Shown here: one piece after another, positions 1 to 7,995 of the stretch | Numbering within the stretch: the first letter of the stretch is position 1 | Layout of the letters: each line of letters starts with the position of its first letter | Assembly: GCF_040081925.1 (NCBI RefSeq) | Contig: NZ_JBEBMF010000001.1 | Span: 1,426,001 to 1,490,000 of the forward strand | DNA: 64,000 nucleotides | Source: Mesorhizobium_K quangtriensis | Lineage (GTDB): Bacteria; Pseudomonadota; Alphaproteobacteria; Rhizobiales; Rhizobiaceae | Reading direction: 5' to 3' | Program-made: the position numbers and the translations under genes | The notes under the pieces: model-generated | The model's input: the letters and a program-made list of their open reading frames with translations, nothing else | The model's database searches: none | What the model was told of the DNA's origin: nothing

Positions 1-332
1 GGTATATCTCAAACGACATCACCCTGAGCTATGCCGGCTTTTCACGCTCTGCCGGAGCGGACTTCACCTGGATCGATCCGTTGATTGGTGGCCGGGCCTT
101 CTACAATTTCAATGAAAAGTTGTCCGTCCTCGGACAGGCTGACATAGGCGGATTCGGCGTCGGCTCCGAACTGACCTGGTCGGTTCTCGGAACCTTCAAT
201 TACGTATTCAACGACAAATGGTCGGCCTCGGCGGGCTACAAGTATCTGTCCGTCGACTACGAGGATGATGGCTACGTCTTCGATGTTGATATGTCCGGTC
301 CGGTGATCGGCCTGACCTATCGCTTCAACTGA
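1..332 (+). CDS. Outer-membrane beta-barrel protein, 5' end missing
   Basis: Only the C-terminal part is in the window; the reading frame is already open at base 3 and ends with TGA at 330-332. The roughly 109 visible residues alternate polar and aromatic/hydrophobic residues as beta-strands do, with glycine-rich turns. The last strand ends in ...TYRFN, close to the terminal aromatic signature of barrel proteins folded by BamA. An internal TTG at 81 is not a credible start because strand-like sequence continues upstream of it. The family is probably the small porin-like or OmpW/OmpA-barrel type common in rhizobia, but the exact family cannot be fixed from the fragment. Confidence 0.7.
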   Translation, partial: YISNDITLSYAGFSRSAGADFTWIDPLIGGRAFYNFNEKLSVLGQADIGGFGVGSELTWSVLGTFNYVFNDKWSASAGYKYLSVDYEDDGYVFDVDMSGPVIGLTYRFN

Positions 333-402
333 AACGTCCTGCGGCGGTTGATCCCGGCGGCGAATTGCCCAGATATTGGCAAATCGCTCTCGGGAGGCAA
401 CC

Positions 403-669
403 ATGTGCCGCAACATCAGGCAGCTTTTCAATTTCGATCCGCCCGCCACGGACGACGAGGTGCGCAACGCAGCACTTCAGTTCGTTCGCAAGGTGAGCGG
501 CTCGACAAAGCCCTCGCAGCGCAACGAGGACGCCTTCAACCGCGCCGTGGAGGCCATTTCTTCAAATATCCGCGAACTGATCGATTCCATGGAAACGACG
601 CAACCGCCGAAGAACCGCGAAGAGGAAGCCGCCAAGGCCCGCGCCCGCACGCTGATCCGCTTTGCTTGA
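403..669 (+). CDS. DUF2277 family protein
   Basis: Encodes an 88-residue soluble protein starting MCRNIRQLFNFDPPAT, the N-terminal signature of the DUF2277 family, whose members are short and of unknown function. I chose ATG 403 rather than the upstream in-frame TTG at 376 because GGGAGG at 392-397 lies just before 403 and because the family begins with MCRNI. It has no signal peptide or membrane segment. The C-terminal half is charged and helical, rich in Glu, Arg and Ala. It lies between the barrel gene and pirin and probably forms its own unit. Confidence 0.8.
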   Translation: MCRNIRQLFNFDPPATDDEVRNAALQFVRKVSGSTKPSQRNEDAFNRAVEAISSNIRELIDSMETTQPPKNREEEAAKARARTLIRFA

Positions 670-715
670 GGCGTCGGATTGGCTTTATTGCTTCGATGAC
701 CCTAGATTGTAGTCC

Positions 716-1636
716 ATGAGTTTCTTTCCCGGCACCGATCCCGAGGTCGGCGACAGGTTTGCCTGCGACGCGCTCGAACTGATGGTCATCCCGAACGCCA
801 AGGACATCGGCGGATTCGAGGTTCGCCGGGCTCTGCCAACGGCCAAGCGCCGCCTCGTCGGCCCGTTCATCTTCTTCGACCGCATGGGGCCGGCGCTTTT
901 GAGGGTAGGGCGGGCGCTCGACGTGCGCCCGCATCCGCATATCGGGCTTTCCACCGTCACCTATCTGTTCGACGGCCGCATCAGGCACCGGGATTCGCTC
1001 GGAACCGAGATGGTGATCGAGCCGGGCGACGTTAACCTCATGACGGCCGGTCGCGGCATCGTCCATTCCGAGCGCACGCCGGAGGAGATGCGCGGCGCGC
1101 CGATGTCGGTGTCCGGCCTGCAGACCTGGCTGGCGCTGCCGGATGGCGGCGAGGAGGTTGCGCCGCTCTTCGAAAACACCGCGCGCAGCACGCTGCCGGT
1201 TTTCGACGATGCAGGCGTGTCGGGCCGCGTCGTCATCGGCGGCTTCGAGGGCCTGAAATCGCCGGTCCGCACCGCTTCTGACACGCTCTATGCCGACATC
1301 AGGCTCAAGCCCGGCGCCAGCGTGCGCATTCCCGCTGACGCAGAGGAACGCGCCATCTACACGCTCGACGGCACGGTGACGATCGCCGGCGACAGTTTTC
1401 CCGACAACCGCCTGCTGGTCTTCAAGCCCGGCGACGAAATCGTGGTTTCTTCTGAAGCCGGTGCGCATTTCATTCTTTTCGGGGGAGCATCTCTCGGCTC
1501 GAAGCGTTATATATGGTGGAATTTCGTTTCGTCGTCGAAGGACAGGATCGAGCAGGCCAAGGAAGAGTGGAAGACCGGCCGCTTCGATATCGTCCCCGGC
1601 GATGACAAGGAATTCATCCCGCTGCCCGAGGGGTAG
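716..1636 (+). CDS. Pirin family protein (bicupin)
   Basis: A 306-residue protein of the pirin family, a two-domain cupin. The N-terminal cupin carries the metal-site motifs: HPHIGLSTVTY near residues 78-88 and IVHSE near 119-123, matching the His-His/His-Glu metal ligands. The second cupin spans roughly residues 180-280. Bacterial pirins have been reported as quercetinases or as redox-linked regulators of metabolic enzymes, so the substrate here is open. It stands alone between DUF2277 and dxs. The start at ATG 716 fits the family length; the Shine-Dalgarno sequence is weak. Confidence 0.85.
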   Translation: MSFFPGTDPEVGDRFACDALELMVIPNAKDIGGFEVRRALPTAKRRLVGPFIFFDRMGPALLRVGRALDVRPHPHIGLSTVTYLFDGRIRHRDSLGTEMVIEPGDVNLMTAGRGIVHSERTPEEMRGAPMSVSGLQTWLALPDGGEEVAPLFENTARSTLPVFDDAGVSGRVVIGGFEGLKSPVRTASDTLYADIRLKPGASVRIPADAEERAIYTLDGTVTIAGDSFPDNRLLVFKPGDEIVVSSEAGAHFILFGGASLGSKRYIWWNFVSSSKDRIEQAKEEWKTGRFDIVPGDDKEFIPLPEG

Positions 1637-1717
1637 CGGGTTCGGCGTTTACATTCCATCAAGCCGCCACTATTGCGGAAGATTGCTGCAATCTCTGCCC
1701 GGAAGGTGTCCGAAAGA

Positions 1718-3634
1718 GTGAATTCCAGACCGCAAACGCCGCTTCTCGACAAGGTTCGTGTGCCGGCCGACCTGCGCGCGCTGCCCGAGACCGACCTGCC
1801 GCAGGTGGCGGCCGAGTTGCGCGCCGAACTGATCGACGCAGTCTCAGTGACGGGCGGCCATCTCGGGGCGGGTCTTGGCGTGGTCGACCTGACCGTGGCG
1901 CTGCATTACGTCTTCGACACGCCTTCCGACCGACTGATCTGGGATGTCGGCCACCAGGCCTATCCCCACAAGATTCTAACCGGCCGCCGCGACCGCATCC
2001 GCACCCTGCGCATGGAAGGTGGTCTTTCCGGCTTCACCAAGCGCGCCGAAAGCGAATACGACCCGTTCGGCGCGGCGCATTCCTCGACGTCGATCTCGGC
2101 CGGGCTCGGCATGGCAGTGGCGCGCGACCTCAAGGGCGGCGCCAACAACGTGATTGCCGTCATCGGCGACGGCGCCATGTCGGCCGGGATGGCCTATGAA
2201 GCCATGAACAATGCCGGCGCGCTCGATGCCCGGCTGATCGTCATCCTTAACGACAACGACATGTCGATCGCCCAGCCCACCGGCGCGATGAGCGCGTACC
2301 TCGCCCGGCTGGCGTCGGGGCGCACCTATCAGGGCATTCGCGATTTCGGCAAGAAACTGACCTCCTATCTCGGCAAGCGTGTCGATCGTGCAGTCACGCG
2401 CGCTGTCGAGCACGCGCGCGGCTACATGACCGGCGGCACCTTGTTCGAGGAACTGGGTTTCTTCCACATCGGCCCGATCGACGGCCACAATCTGGAGCAC
2501 CTGATCCCGGTCCTTCGCAATGTGCGCGACAACAACACCGGCCCGGTGTTGATCCATGTCGTCACCCAGAAGGGCAAGGGCTACGCTCCGGCTGAGGCCG
2601 CGAGCGACAAGTATCACGGCGTCAATCGTTTCGACGTGATCACCGGCGCGCAGGCCAAGCCGCCCGCAAACGCGCCCGCCTATACCAAGGTTTTCGCCGA
2701 AAGCCTGATCCAGGAAGCGAAGCTCGACGAGCGCATCGTCGCGGTCACCGCCGCCATGCCGTCGGGCACCGGCCTCGACCTGTTCGGCGAGGCCTTTCCG
2801 TCGCGGACCTTCGATGTAGGCATTGCCGAGCAGCATGCCGTAACTTTCGCCGCCGGCCTTGCGTCGGAGGGGCTGAAGCCGTTCGCGGCGATTTACTCGA
2901 CCTTCCTGCAGCGCGCCTACGACCAGGTCGTTCACGATGTGGCGATCCAGAAGTTGCCCGTGCGTTTCCCGATCGACCGTGCAGGTTTCGTCGGCGCGGA
3001 CGGTCCCACCCATTGCGGCGCCTTCGACACCACCTTTCTCGCCACGCTTCCGGGCATGGTTGTTATGGCCGCCGCGGACGAAGCAGAGCTGCGCCACATG
3101 GTTCGCACCGCAGCCGACTATGACGAAGGCCCGATCGCCTTCCGCTATCCGCGCGGCAATGGCGTCGGCGTCGATATGCCCGAGCGTGGATCGTTTCTGG
3201 AAATCGGCAAGGGCAGGGTGTTGCGCGAAGGCAGTAAGGTGGCGCTGCTCTCCTTCGGCACGCGGCTGGCCGACTGCCTGCTCGCCGCCGAGGAGCTTTC
3301 CGCCGCCGGTCTTTCGACGACTGTCGCCGACGCGCGCTTCGCCAAGCCGCTCGACGAGGATCTCGTTCGCAGGCTGGCCCGCGAGCATGAGGTGCTTGTC
3401 ACCGTCGAGGAGGGCGCCATTGGCGGCTTCGCCACGCAGGTGCTGCACTTCCTGGCGCATCAAGGTTTGCTGGAAACCGGCCTCAAGGTGCGTCCGCTGG
3501 TCCTGCCGGACGATTTCACAGACCACGCCAAGCCGGAAAAGATGTATGCCGACGCCGGTCTCGACAGCGCCGGCATCGTCCGCACGGTGTTTGCAGCGCT
3601 GGGCGGACGCGGCACACAGGCTGCCACCGCCTGA
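1718..3634 (+). CDS. dxs: 1-deoxy-D-xylulose-5-phosphate synthase
   Basis: Condenses pyruvate and glyceraldehyde 3-phosphate to DXP, the first step of the MEP isoprenoid pathway and a precursor source for thiamine and pyridoxal. Of 638 residues, the N-terminal TPP domain has the GDGAMSAGMAYEA motif (GDG...N type TPP/Mg site), and the centre has the transketolase pyrimidine domain with DRAGFVGADGPTH. Length matches the family. I chose GTG 1718, with GGAAGGTG at 1701-1708 nine bases upstream, over the upstream TTG 1673, which adds residues the family lacks. ispH, the last MEP step, lies at 19 kb. Confidence 0.95.
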   Translation: MNSRPQTPLLDKVRVPADLRALPETDLPQVAAELRAELIDAVSVTGGHLGAGLGVVDLTVALHYVFDTPSDRLIWDVGHQAYPHKILTGRRDRIRTLRMEGGLSGFTKRAESEYDPFGAAHSSTSISAGLGMAVARDLKGGANNVIAVIGDGAMSAGMAYEAMNNAGALDARLIVILNDNDMSIAQPTGAMSAYLARLASGRTYQGIRDFGKKLTSYLGKRVDRAVTRAVEHARGYMTGGTLFEELGFFHIGPIDGHNLEHLIPVLRNVRDNNTGPVLIHVVTQKGKGYAPAEAASDKYHGVNRFDVITGAQAKPPANAPAYTKVFAESLIQEAKLDERIVAVTAAMPSGTGLDLFGEAFPSRTFDVGIAEQHAVTFAAGLASEGLKPFAAIYSTFLQRAYDQVVHDVAIQKLPVRFPIDRAGFVGADGPTHCGAFDTTFLATLPGMVVMAAADEAELRHMVRTAADYDEGPIAFRYPRGNGVGVDMPERGSFLEIGKGRVLREGSKVALLSFGTRLADCLLAAEELSAAGLSTTVADARFAKPLDEDLVRRLAREHEVLVTVEEGAIGGFATQVLHFLAHQGLLETGLKVRPLVLPDDFTDHAKPEKMYADAGLDSAGIVRTVFAALGGRGTQAATA

Positions 3635-3767
3635 GCATTCGTTAACGTGCATTGCCTGCGCTAACGCTCTGTTTACGCTGACCTTTGGCAATTCACTTAC
3701 CGTACATCTTGGACGTTTCTTAGCCCTGATGCCCTAGAATCTCCCGCAGGTAGGGAGTTTTGGCGGG

Positions 3768-4079
3768 ATGAAGGCGCTTGTCGGTGCGGTGATTGCGGTT
3801 GCTTTGGCTTCGGGCGGAATTGGATCCGTCGCGGCCCAGCAGCGCTATGACCGCAAGCTTGAAGAAGCCGTGATCGGTATCGTCGCATCGAAGATGGGCG
3901 ACATACGCGGCGGCTTCGCGCTCGACACCAAGCCGGTCATGATCGTGGTCCACGGCGATGTCGTCCGAAGCACCACCGAACTCACGGCAACGCACCGTCC
4001 CGCACCGGTGGACGGGCTGGCGCGGGCTGTCGAGCAGAAGGCGGTCGAACTTCCGCCCTCGGAATCGCCTGCGCGCTAA
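3768..4079 (+). CDS. Small exported protein of unknown function
   Basis: 103 residues with a clear Sec signal peptide: a lone Lys, a hydrophobic Ala/Val/Gly core and a likely cleavage after SVAAQ near residue 24. The mature part has no cysteine and no motif I recognise; it ends in a Pro/Glu/Ser-rich tail. It is separated from dxs by 133 bases holding no gene and is followed 38 bases later by tlyA, so the two may be co-transcribed. I assign no function; the gene call rests on codon pattern and the signal peptide. Confidence 0.6.
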   Translation: MKALVGAVIAVALASGGIGSVAAQQRYDRKLEEAVIGIVASKMGDIRGGFALDTKPVMIVVHGDVVRSTTELTATHRPAPVDGLARAVEQKAVELPPSESPAR

Positions 4080-4117
4080 ACGCTTGCCTAAACGCCGGTC
4101 CTTCTGCATGGAAGGCC

Positions 4118-4897
4118 ATGCCGACCGCCCGCAAGACCGATGCCCACAGGACTGAAGGCCGTATCAGGCTGGACGAACTTCTCGTCGGCCGCGGTCTCTA
4201 CGCGAGCCGCTCTCGCGCCCGCGACGCAGTTAGTCGCGGGGCGGTGAGTGTCGACGGGTCTGTCGTCTTCAAGCCCGGCCAAGCGGTCGCACAGTCGAGT
4301 GACATCCGGATCGCGGATCCCGCTGCACGCTATGTCTCGCGCGCGGCCCTCAAGCTCATCGCCGGGCTCGACCATTTCGACGTCGATCCGAAAGGCTCCC
4401 ATGCGCTCGACATTGGAGCCTCGACGGGCGGTTTCACGCAGGTCCTGCTCGAACGCGGTGCGGCGCACGTCGTCGCGCTCGATGTCGGCCACGGCCAGCT
4501 TGCCGAGGGCCTGCGCGGCGATCCGCGCGTCACCGTCATCGAAGGGCTGAACGCGCGCGACCTGACGCTGGACCATTTGCAAGGAACCCGGCCCAATTTC
4601 CTCGTCTCCGATGTCTCCTTCATCTCGCTGACGCTGGCCTTGCCGCCCGCCCTGTCCCTTGCCGCTCCGGGTGCAAGGGGCGTTTTTCTCGTCAAGCCGC
4701 AGTTCGAGGCGGGCCGCGATGCCATCGGCAAGGGCGGCCTGCTGAAAGATGCGGAGGAGGGGCCTCGCGTCGCCGAACGTCTTCGCTTCTGGCTCGACGG
4801 CCAGCCCGGCTGGCGCGCACTCGGCGTCTGCCCTTCTCCGATCGAAGGCGGCGACGGCAACCATGAATTCCTGCTCGCCGGAGTGAAAAATCAATGA
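4118..4897 (+). CDS. tlyA: TlyA family rRNA methyltransferase / S4-domain protein
   Basis: Predicted 2'-O-methyltransferase acting on rRNA cytidines, as TlyA does in mycobacteria. The 259-residue protein has an N-terminal S4 RNA-binding domain (about residues 12-75, RIRLDELLVGRGLYASRSRA) and a FtsJ-like SAM domain with the glycine-rich motif ALDIGASTGGF near residue 90 and VSDVSFISL near 167. Length is normal. Its TGA overlaps the ATG of the next RNA methyltransferase by four bases (ATGA), so the two are translationally coupled. TlyA-like proteins are sometimes annotated as hemolysins; the methyltransferase reading is better supported. Confidence 0.9.
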   Translation: MPTARKTDAHRTEGRIRLDELLVGRGLYASRSRARDAVSRGAVSVDGSVVFKPGQAVAQSSDIRIADPAARYVSRAALKLIAGLDHFDVDPKGSHALDIGASTGGFTQVLLERGAAHVVALDVGHGQLAEGLRGDPRVTVIEGLNARDLTLDHLQGTRPNFLVSDVSFISLTLALPPALSLAAPGARGVFLVKPQFEAGRDAIGKGGLLKDAEEGPRVAERLRFWLDGQPGWRALGVCPSPIEGGDGNHEFLLAGVKNQ

Positions 4898-6135
4898 GCG
4901 CCACCTTCGATATCCGGCGTCTCGGCGCGCAGGGCGATGGTATTGCCGACACGGAAACGGGTCAGGTCTTCATTCCGTTCGCGCTGCCCGGCGAGGCGGT
5001 CACGGCCGCGCGCCACAAGGATCGCGCCGACCTGATCGCGGTTCTCAAGTCCTCGCCACAGCGCGTCGATCCCGCCTGTCGCCATTTCACCGTCTGCGGC
5101 GGCTGCGCTGTTCAGCATCTGGAAGACTCGGCCTATCGCGACTGGAAGCGACAGAAGGTCGTGCAGGCGCTGCATGGCGGCCGCATCGACCCGGACATGG
5201 CTGCAATCGTGCCCTGCACGCCCGGCACGCGCCGCCGCCTGACCTTCGCCGCACGCAACACCGAACGCGGTGCCGTGCTCGGCTTCAACCGCGCTCTTTC
5301 GAAAGAAATCATCGACATCGAGGAGTGCCCGATCTCGCTGCCCGAGATCGTTTCGGCCCTGCCGAAACTGCGCCGGCTGGCGGCGTTGATTGCCGCAACG
5401 CAGCAGGCGTTTCACATGACCGTCACCGCGACAGCCTCCGGCCTCGATATCGCCGCGCATGACCCGGGCAAGATGGCCGACGGTCAGCGCCGCGCCGCGG
5501 CCGCTTTCGCAGGCGAGTCCGGTTTCGCCCGCCTTTCCGTCGATGGCGAAATCGTCATCGAACCGCGCAAGCCGCTCGTTGTGTTCGGTGATGTCTCCGT
5601 CCCGATCCCGCCCGGCTCCTTCCTGCAGGCGACCGCCCCTGCCGAGCAGGCGATGGCCGACCTCGTGCTATCCCATCTGTCGCGGGCAAAGAAGGTCGCG
5701 GACCTTTTCGCCGGTTGCGGCAGCTTTGCGCTGCGTCTGGCGAAAAAATCTGAGGTCCATGCGGTGGAGGGCGACGCCGCAGCACTTGCCGCGCTTGATC
5801 GCGGCTTCCGGCAGGGCACGGGCCTAAAGCGGGTCACCACCGAGAAGCGCGATCTTTTCCGCCGCCCGCTCACTTTCAAGGAGCTCAACGCCTTTGACGG
5901 CCTCGTCTTCGATCCGCCGCGCGCCGGCGCCGAGGACCAGTCGAAGCAGATCGCCCGCTCGGACGTGCCCTTCGTCGCCGCTGTCTCATGCAATCCGGGC
6001 ACGCTGGCGCGCGACCTGGCGATCCTCGTCGCCGGCGGCTACCGCGTGACGGCCGTCACCCCGATCGACCAGTTCCTCTGGTCGCCGCATGTCGAGGCAG
6101 TCGCCCTGCTGGAAAAACCAAGAAAGCGCCGCTGA
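4894..6135 (+). CDS. TrmA/RlmD family RNA m5U methyltransferase
   Basis: A 413-residue SAM-dependent enzyme that methylates C5 of a uridine in rRNA or tRNA. It has a 4Fe-4S cluster signature with Cys62, Cys68 and Cys71 (CRHFTVCGGC) and a fourth Cys near 143, a SAM-binding motif ADLFAGCGSFALRLA near residue 270, a DPPRAG motif, and the catalytic cysteine in SCNPGTLARDL near 368. The N-terminus is a short TRAM-like segment. It is coupled to tlyA by a four-base overlap. It may correspond to RlmC/RlmD-type enzymes; the exact target nucleotide cannot be read from the sequence. Confidence 0.88.
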   Translation: MSATFDIRRLGAQGDGIADTETGQVFIPFALPGEAVTAARHKDRADLIAVLKSSPQRVDPACRHFTVCGGCAVQHLEDSAYRDWKRQKVVQALHGGRIDPDMAAIVPCTPGTRRRLTFAARNTERGAVLGFNRALSKEIIDIEECPISLPEIVSALPKLRRLAALIAATQQAFHMTVTATASGLDIAAHDPGKMADGQRRAAAAFAGESGFARLSVDGEIVIEPRKPLVVFGDVSVPIPPGSFLQATAPAEQAMADLVLSHLSRAKKVADLFAGCGSFALRLAKKSEVHAVEGDAAALAALDRGFRQGTGLKRVTTEKRDLFRRPLTFKELNAFDGLVFDPPRAGAEDQSKQIARSDVPFVAAVSCNPGTLARDLAILVAGGYRVTAVTPIDQFLWSPHVEAVALLEKPRKRR

Positions 6136-6139
6136 CGCT

Positions 6140-6697
6140 TCAGGCCGGACGGGGCGCTTCGATCGAGTATTTCATCTCCGCGATCATGCGGTAGAGCTTG
6201 CGGTCGCGCGAAACCGGCCACCATTCGTAGAGCAGAAGCTCCATGGGCAGCCACAGCGCCACCCAGCCAGCGATGATGAAGCCCTCCGAGACGAGGCTCT
6301 GCACAAGGTCCGGCAAGATGGTGGCATTGCCGGCGATGGCCGAGATGGCCATGCAGATGAGCAGGAAGATGCACCCCTTGGCGAGTGCCCGAAAACCGTC
6401 GCGACGTATGGTCACGAGTTGCTCGCCGAGCCGCCCCTCCTGATAGCGCCAGAGCGCCTTCAGCGCATCGTCGATCTTGCGGCGCTCCTCCGGGCTTGGC
6501 TGCTCGTCCAGCACCAGCTGTGCTTCGATCGCCGCGAGCCGGCGGTTGAAATTCGCGCGCGCCGCATCGAGGATGCGCTCGACACCCGAGCGTTCTTCGA
6601 ACTGTCCCGAAAGCGGATCAGGCTCGGGCGCCACCACCAGCTCCTCCAGTCGGGCAAGCCGCAGGCTGACACTCTGCACGGTCTTCGGATCTGGCAT
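6140..6697 (-). CDS. Two-helix membrane protein of unknown function
   Basis: 185 residues when started at ATG 6697, which has a GGAG sequence about seven bases upstream; the open frame extends further upstream but that part looks non-coding. Residues 1-110 are charged and helical, perhaps a short coiled coil (VQSVSLRLARLEELVV, then RANFNRRLAAIEAQLVL). Two membrane segments follow: about 117-137 (FLLICMAISAIAGNATILP) and 145-168 (GFIIAGWVALWLPMELLLYEWW). The C-terminus is cytosolic and charged. It converges on the methyltransferase gene with a four-base gap. I do not recognise a named family. Confidence 0.7.
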   Translation of the reverse strand: MPDPKTVQSVSLRLARLEELVVAPEPDPLSGQFEERSGVERILDAARANFNRRLAAIEAQLVLDEQPSPEERRKIDDALKALWRYQEGRLGEQLVTIRRDGFRALAKGCIFLLICMAISAIAGNATILPDLVQSLVSEGFIIAGWVALWLPMELLLYEWWPVSRDRKLYRMIAEMKYSIEAPRPA

Positions 6698-6763
6698 CTT
6701 GGCTCCGCTGGAAGGCAAGGCGTTGTTTGCCCGGATCGCATCCCCTCGGGCGTCGCAACCTAG

Positions 6764-6790
6764 ACCGTTTCGCAAGAGGATTGAAACGGT
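6764..6790. promoter_or_regulatory. Palindrome upstream of the Xre-like gene
   Basis: Perfect 8-base inverted repeat ACCGTTTC / GAAACGGT with an 11-base spacer, in the divergent region between the two-helix membrane protein (starts 6697) and the Xre/DUF2384 gene (starts 6907). Antitoxins of this family often repress their own promoter through such repeats, so it is a candidate operator. Function is inferred from position only. Confidence 0.35.
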
Positions 6791-6906
6791 GCTGTTTGCC
6801 CTGTGACATAGGTTTTCGCCAAGGACCTCGACAGCGTTTGGTCTTGAAACATGCGTGATTTGCGCACATTTTGACGAATGTAGATCAGCACAATGAGGAT
6901 TTCGGC

Positions 6907-7413
6907 ATGGGCGCATCGCCATTGGATCTGACGGCGGTGCGCTTCGGTGACGCGCCGGCGCCTTTCCTTTCGGCGCGCCGCGTTGCCGAGACACTTGGCA
7001 TTAACCTCTCCGAACTCGCCGAGCTTGCCGGCGTGGCGCGCAACACGCTCGCCGCCAAGGCCAGCGGGCGCAAGGCAGACGCCGCGCTCAGCCCGATCGT
7101 CCGCATCTTCGCGATGGCCGGCGAGATGGCGGGCAAGGAGCAGCGCGCCGCGATCTGGTTCAAGCATCAGCCTATTCCCGGCTGGGCCGGCAAGGCCGCC
7201 TACGATCTCGTCGGGGAGGGCAAGTCCGACAAGGTGCTCGCCTATCTGGAGGCAGTGCGTTCCGGCGTCTATGCCTCAAAGCCCGCCCGAGCGACCCACC
7301 GTAGGCAGATGGCAGCGATTTATCGGGCGTTGGCGCTCGGGAATTCAGGCCGGCAATACGTTGTCGAACCCCTTCGTTTGGTTTGGCGACATTTTCTACA
7401 TAAATCTGGATGA
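6907..7413 (+). CDS. Xre/MbcA/ParS-type antitoxin-like protein (DUF2384)
   Basis: 168 residues from ATG 6907, which has GAGGA at 6895-6899; an in-frame TTG at 6871 lacks a good site. Residues about 20-55 form a helix-turn-helix (SARRVAETLGINLSELAELA...RNTLAAKASG split by a short turn). Residues about 72-123 match the DUF2384 antitoxin domain, ending in KVLAYLEAVRSGVYA. The last 45 residues (124-168) are basic and unlike the family, and their coding bases run into the following glycosyltransferase gene (overlap 7361-7413). Partners of this family are usually RES-domain toxins encoded just downstream; none is visible here. The tail may be a new read-through end created by a rearrangement. Confidence 0.7.
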   Translation: MGASPLDLTAVRFGDAPAPFLSARRVAETLGINLSELAELAGVARNTLAAKASGRKADAALSPIVRIFAMAGEMAGKEQRAAIWFKHQPIPGWAGKAAYDLVGEGKSDKVLAYLEAVRSGVYASKPARATHRRQMAAIYRALALGNSGRQYVVEPLRLVWRHFLHKSG

Positions 7414-7981
7414 CAGGACGGACAGGCGACAGGCGCTGGAAGCACGGCTGTCGCGACTGGGAATCGAGAATATATGTTCGCGCTTTCCTGCGATCAGTAC
7501 GCCCTACAATCATCATGTCGGCTGTGCGCTATCTCACCGCGCCTTGATTGCTGACGCACGCCGACGGGAACTGAAGACCTTGCTCGTTCTCGAGGACGAT
7601 GTCCTGTTTCATCGCAACACCGTCCTGCTTCTGCACGAGATGCTTAGGGAACTGGAGGGCGTGGAGTGGGATCTGCTTTATTTCGGAGGTCACACCTGGG
7701 GAAAGGAGAAGGCCCCGGTCCCCGGTTGCAAGTTCCTGCGTACGCCCCACACAATCACCACCACCCACGCCATCGCTTACAATCATACCGTGTTCGACAG
7801 GCTTCTGGATGCCCTTCCGGCAACGGAGGCCGCGATGGAGCAATGGCTTGGCCGATGGAACGGCATTGATCAGTATCTAAGCAAGTCGCCCTTTCGAAAA
7901 GTCTTGGCCAACCCGATGATCGCCATGCAGGCCGAACTGTTCAGGCAGCCAAACCCGCCGAAGCGCCGCGACTTCTCGTAG
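7361..7981 (+). CDS. Glycosyltransferase family 25 protein
   Basis: About 206 residues. It opens with IFYINLDDRTDRRQALEARL, the family-25 N-terminal strand and arginine cluster, followed by GCALSHRALI and the DXD-like LLVLEDDVLF, then a TTTHAIAYN segment. Such enzymes add hexoses to lipo-oligosaccharide in Gram-negatives. The start is uncertain: TTG 7361 is the last start-type codon before the conserved domain, but no strong ribosome site precedes it and it lies inside the 3' end of the Xre-like gene. The frame remains open far upstream, but that part is only the other-frame reading of the Xre gene. Base composition looks less GC-rich than its neighbours, which suits transfer of a surface-polysaccharide gene. 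Confidence 0.75.
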   Translation: MSNPFVWFGDIFYINLDDRTDRRQALEARLSRLGIENICSRFPAISTPYNHHVGCALSHRALIADARRRELKTLLVLEDDVLFHRNTVLLLHEMLRELEGVEWDLLYFGGHTWGKEKAPVPGCKFLRTPHTITTTHAIAYNHTVFDRLLDALPATEAAMEQWLGRWNGIDQYLSKSPFRKVLANPMIAMQAELFRQPNPPKRRDFS

Positions 7982-7995
7982 CGCGGCCGAACGGT

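Noticed and set aside
1976..3691. 571-codon minus-strand frame opposite dxs
   Set aside because: Shadow of dxs: Arg/Ala/Gly-rich, no motifs, while the plus-strand Dxs is complete.
7276..7420. Frameshift joining antitoxin and glycosyltransferase into one protein
   Set aside because: The two domains are unrelated families never seen fused to my knowledge, and each has its own credible stop; overlap is the simpler reading.
6947..7981. Single 344-residue glycosyltransferase starting inside the antitoxin gene
   Set aside because: The first 135 or so residues are a Ser/Arg-rich other-frame reading of the Xre gene; only the part from about 7361 matches family 25.
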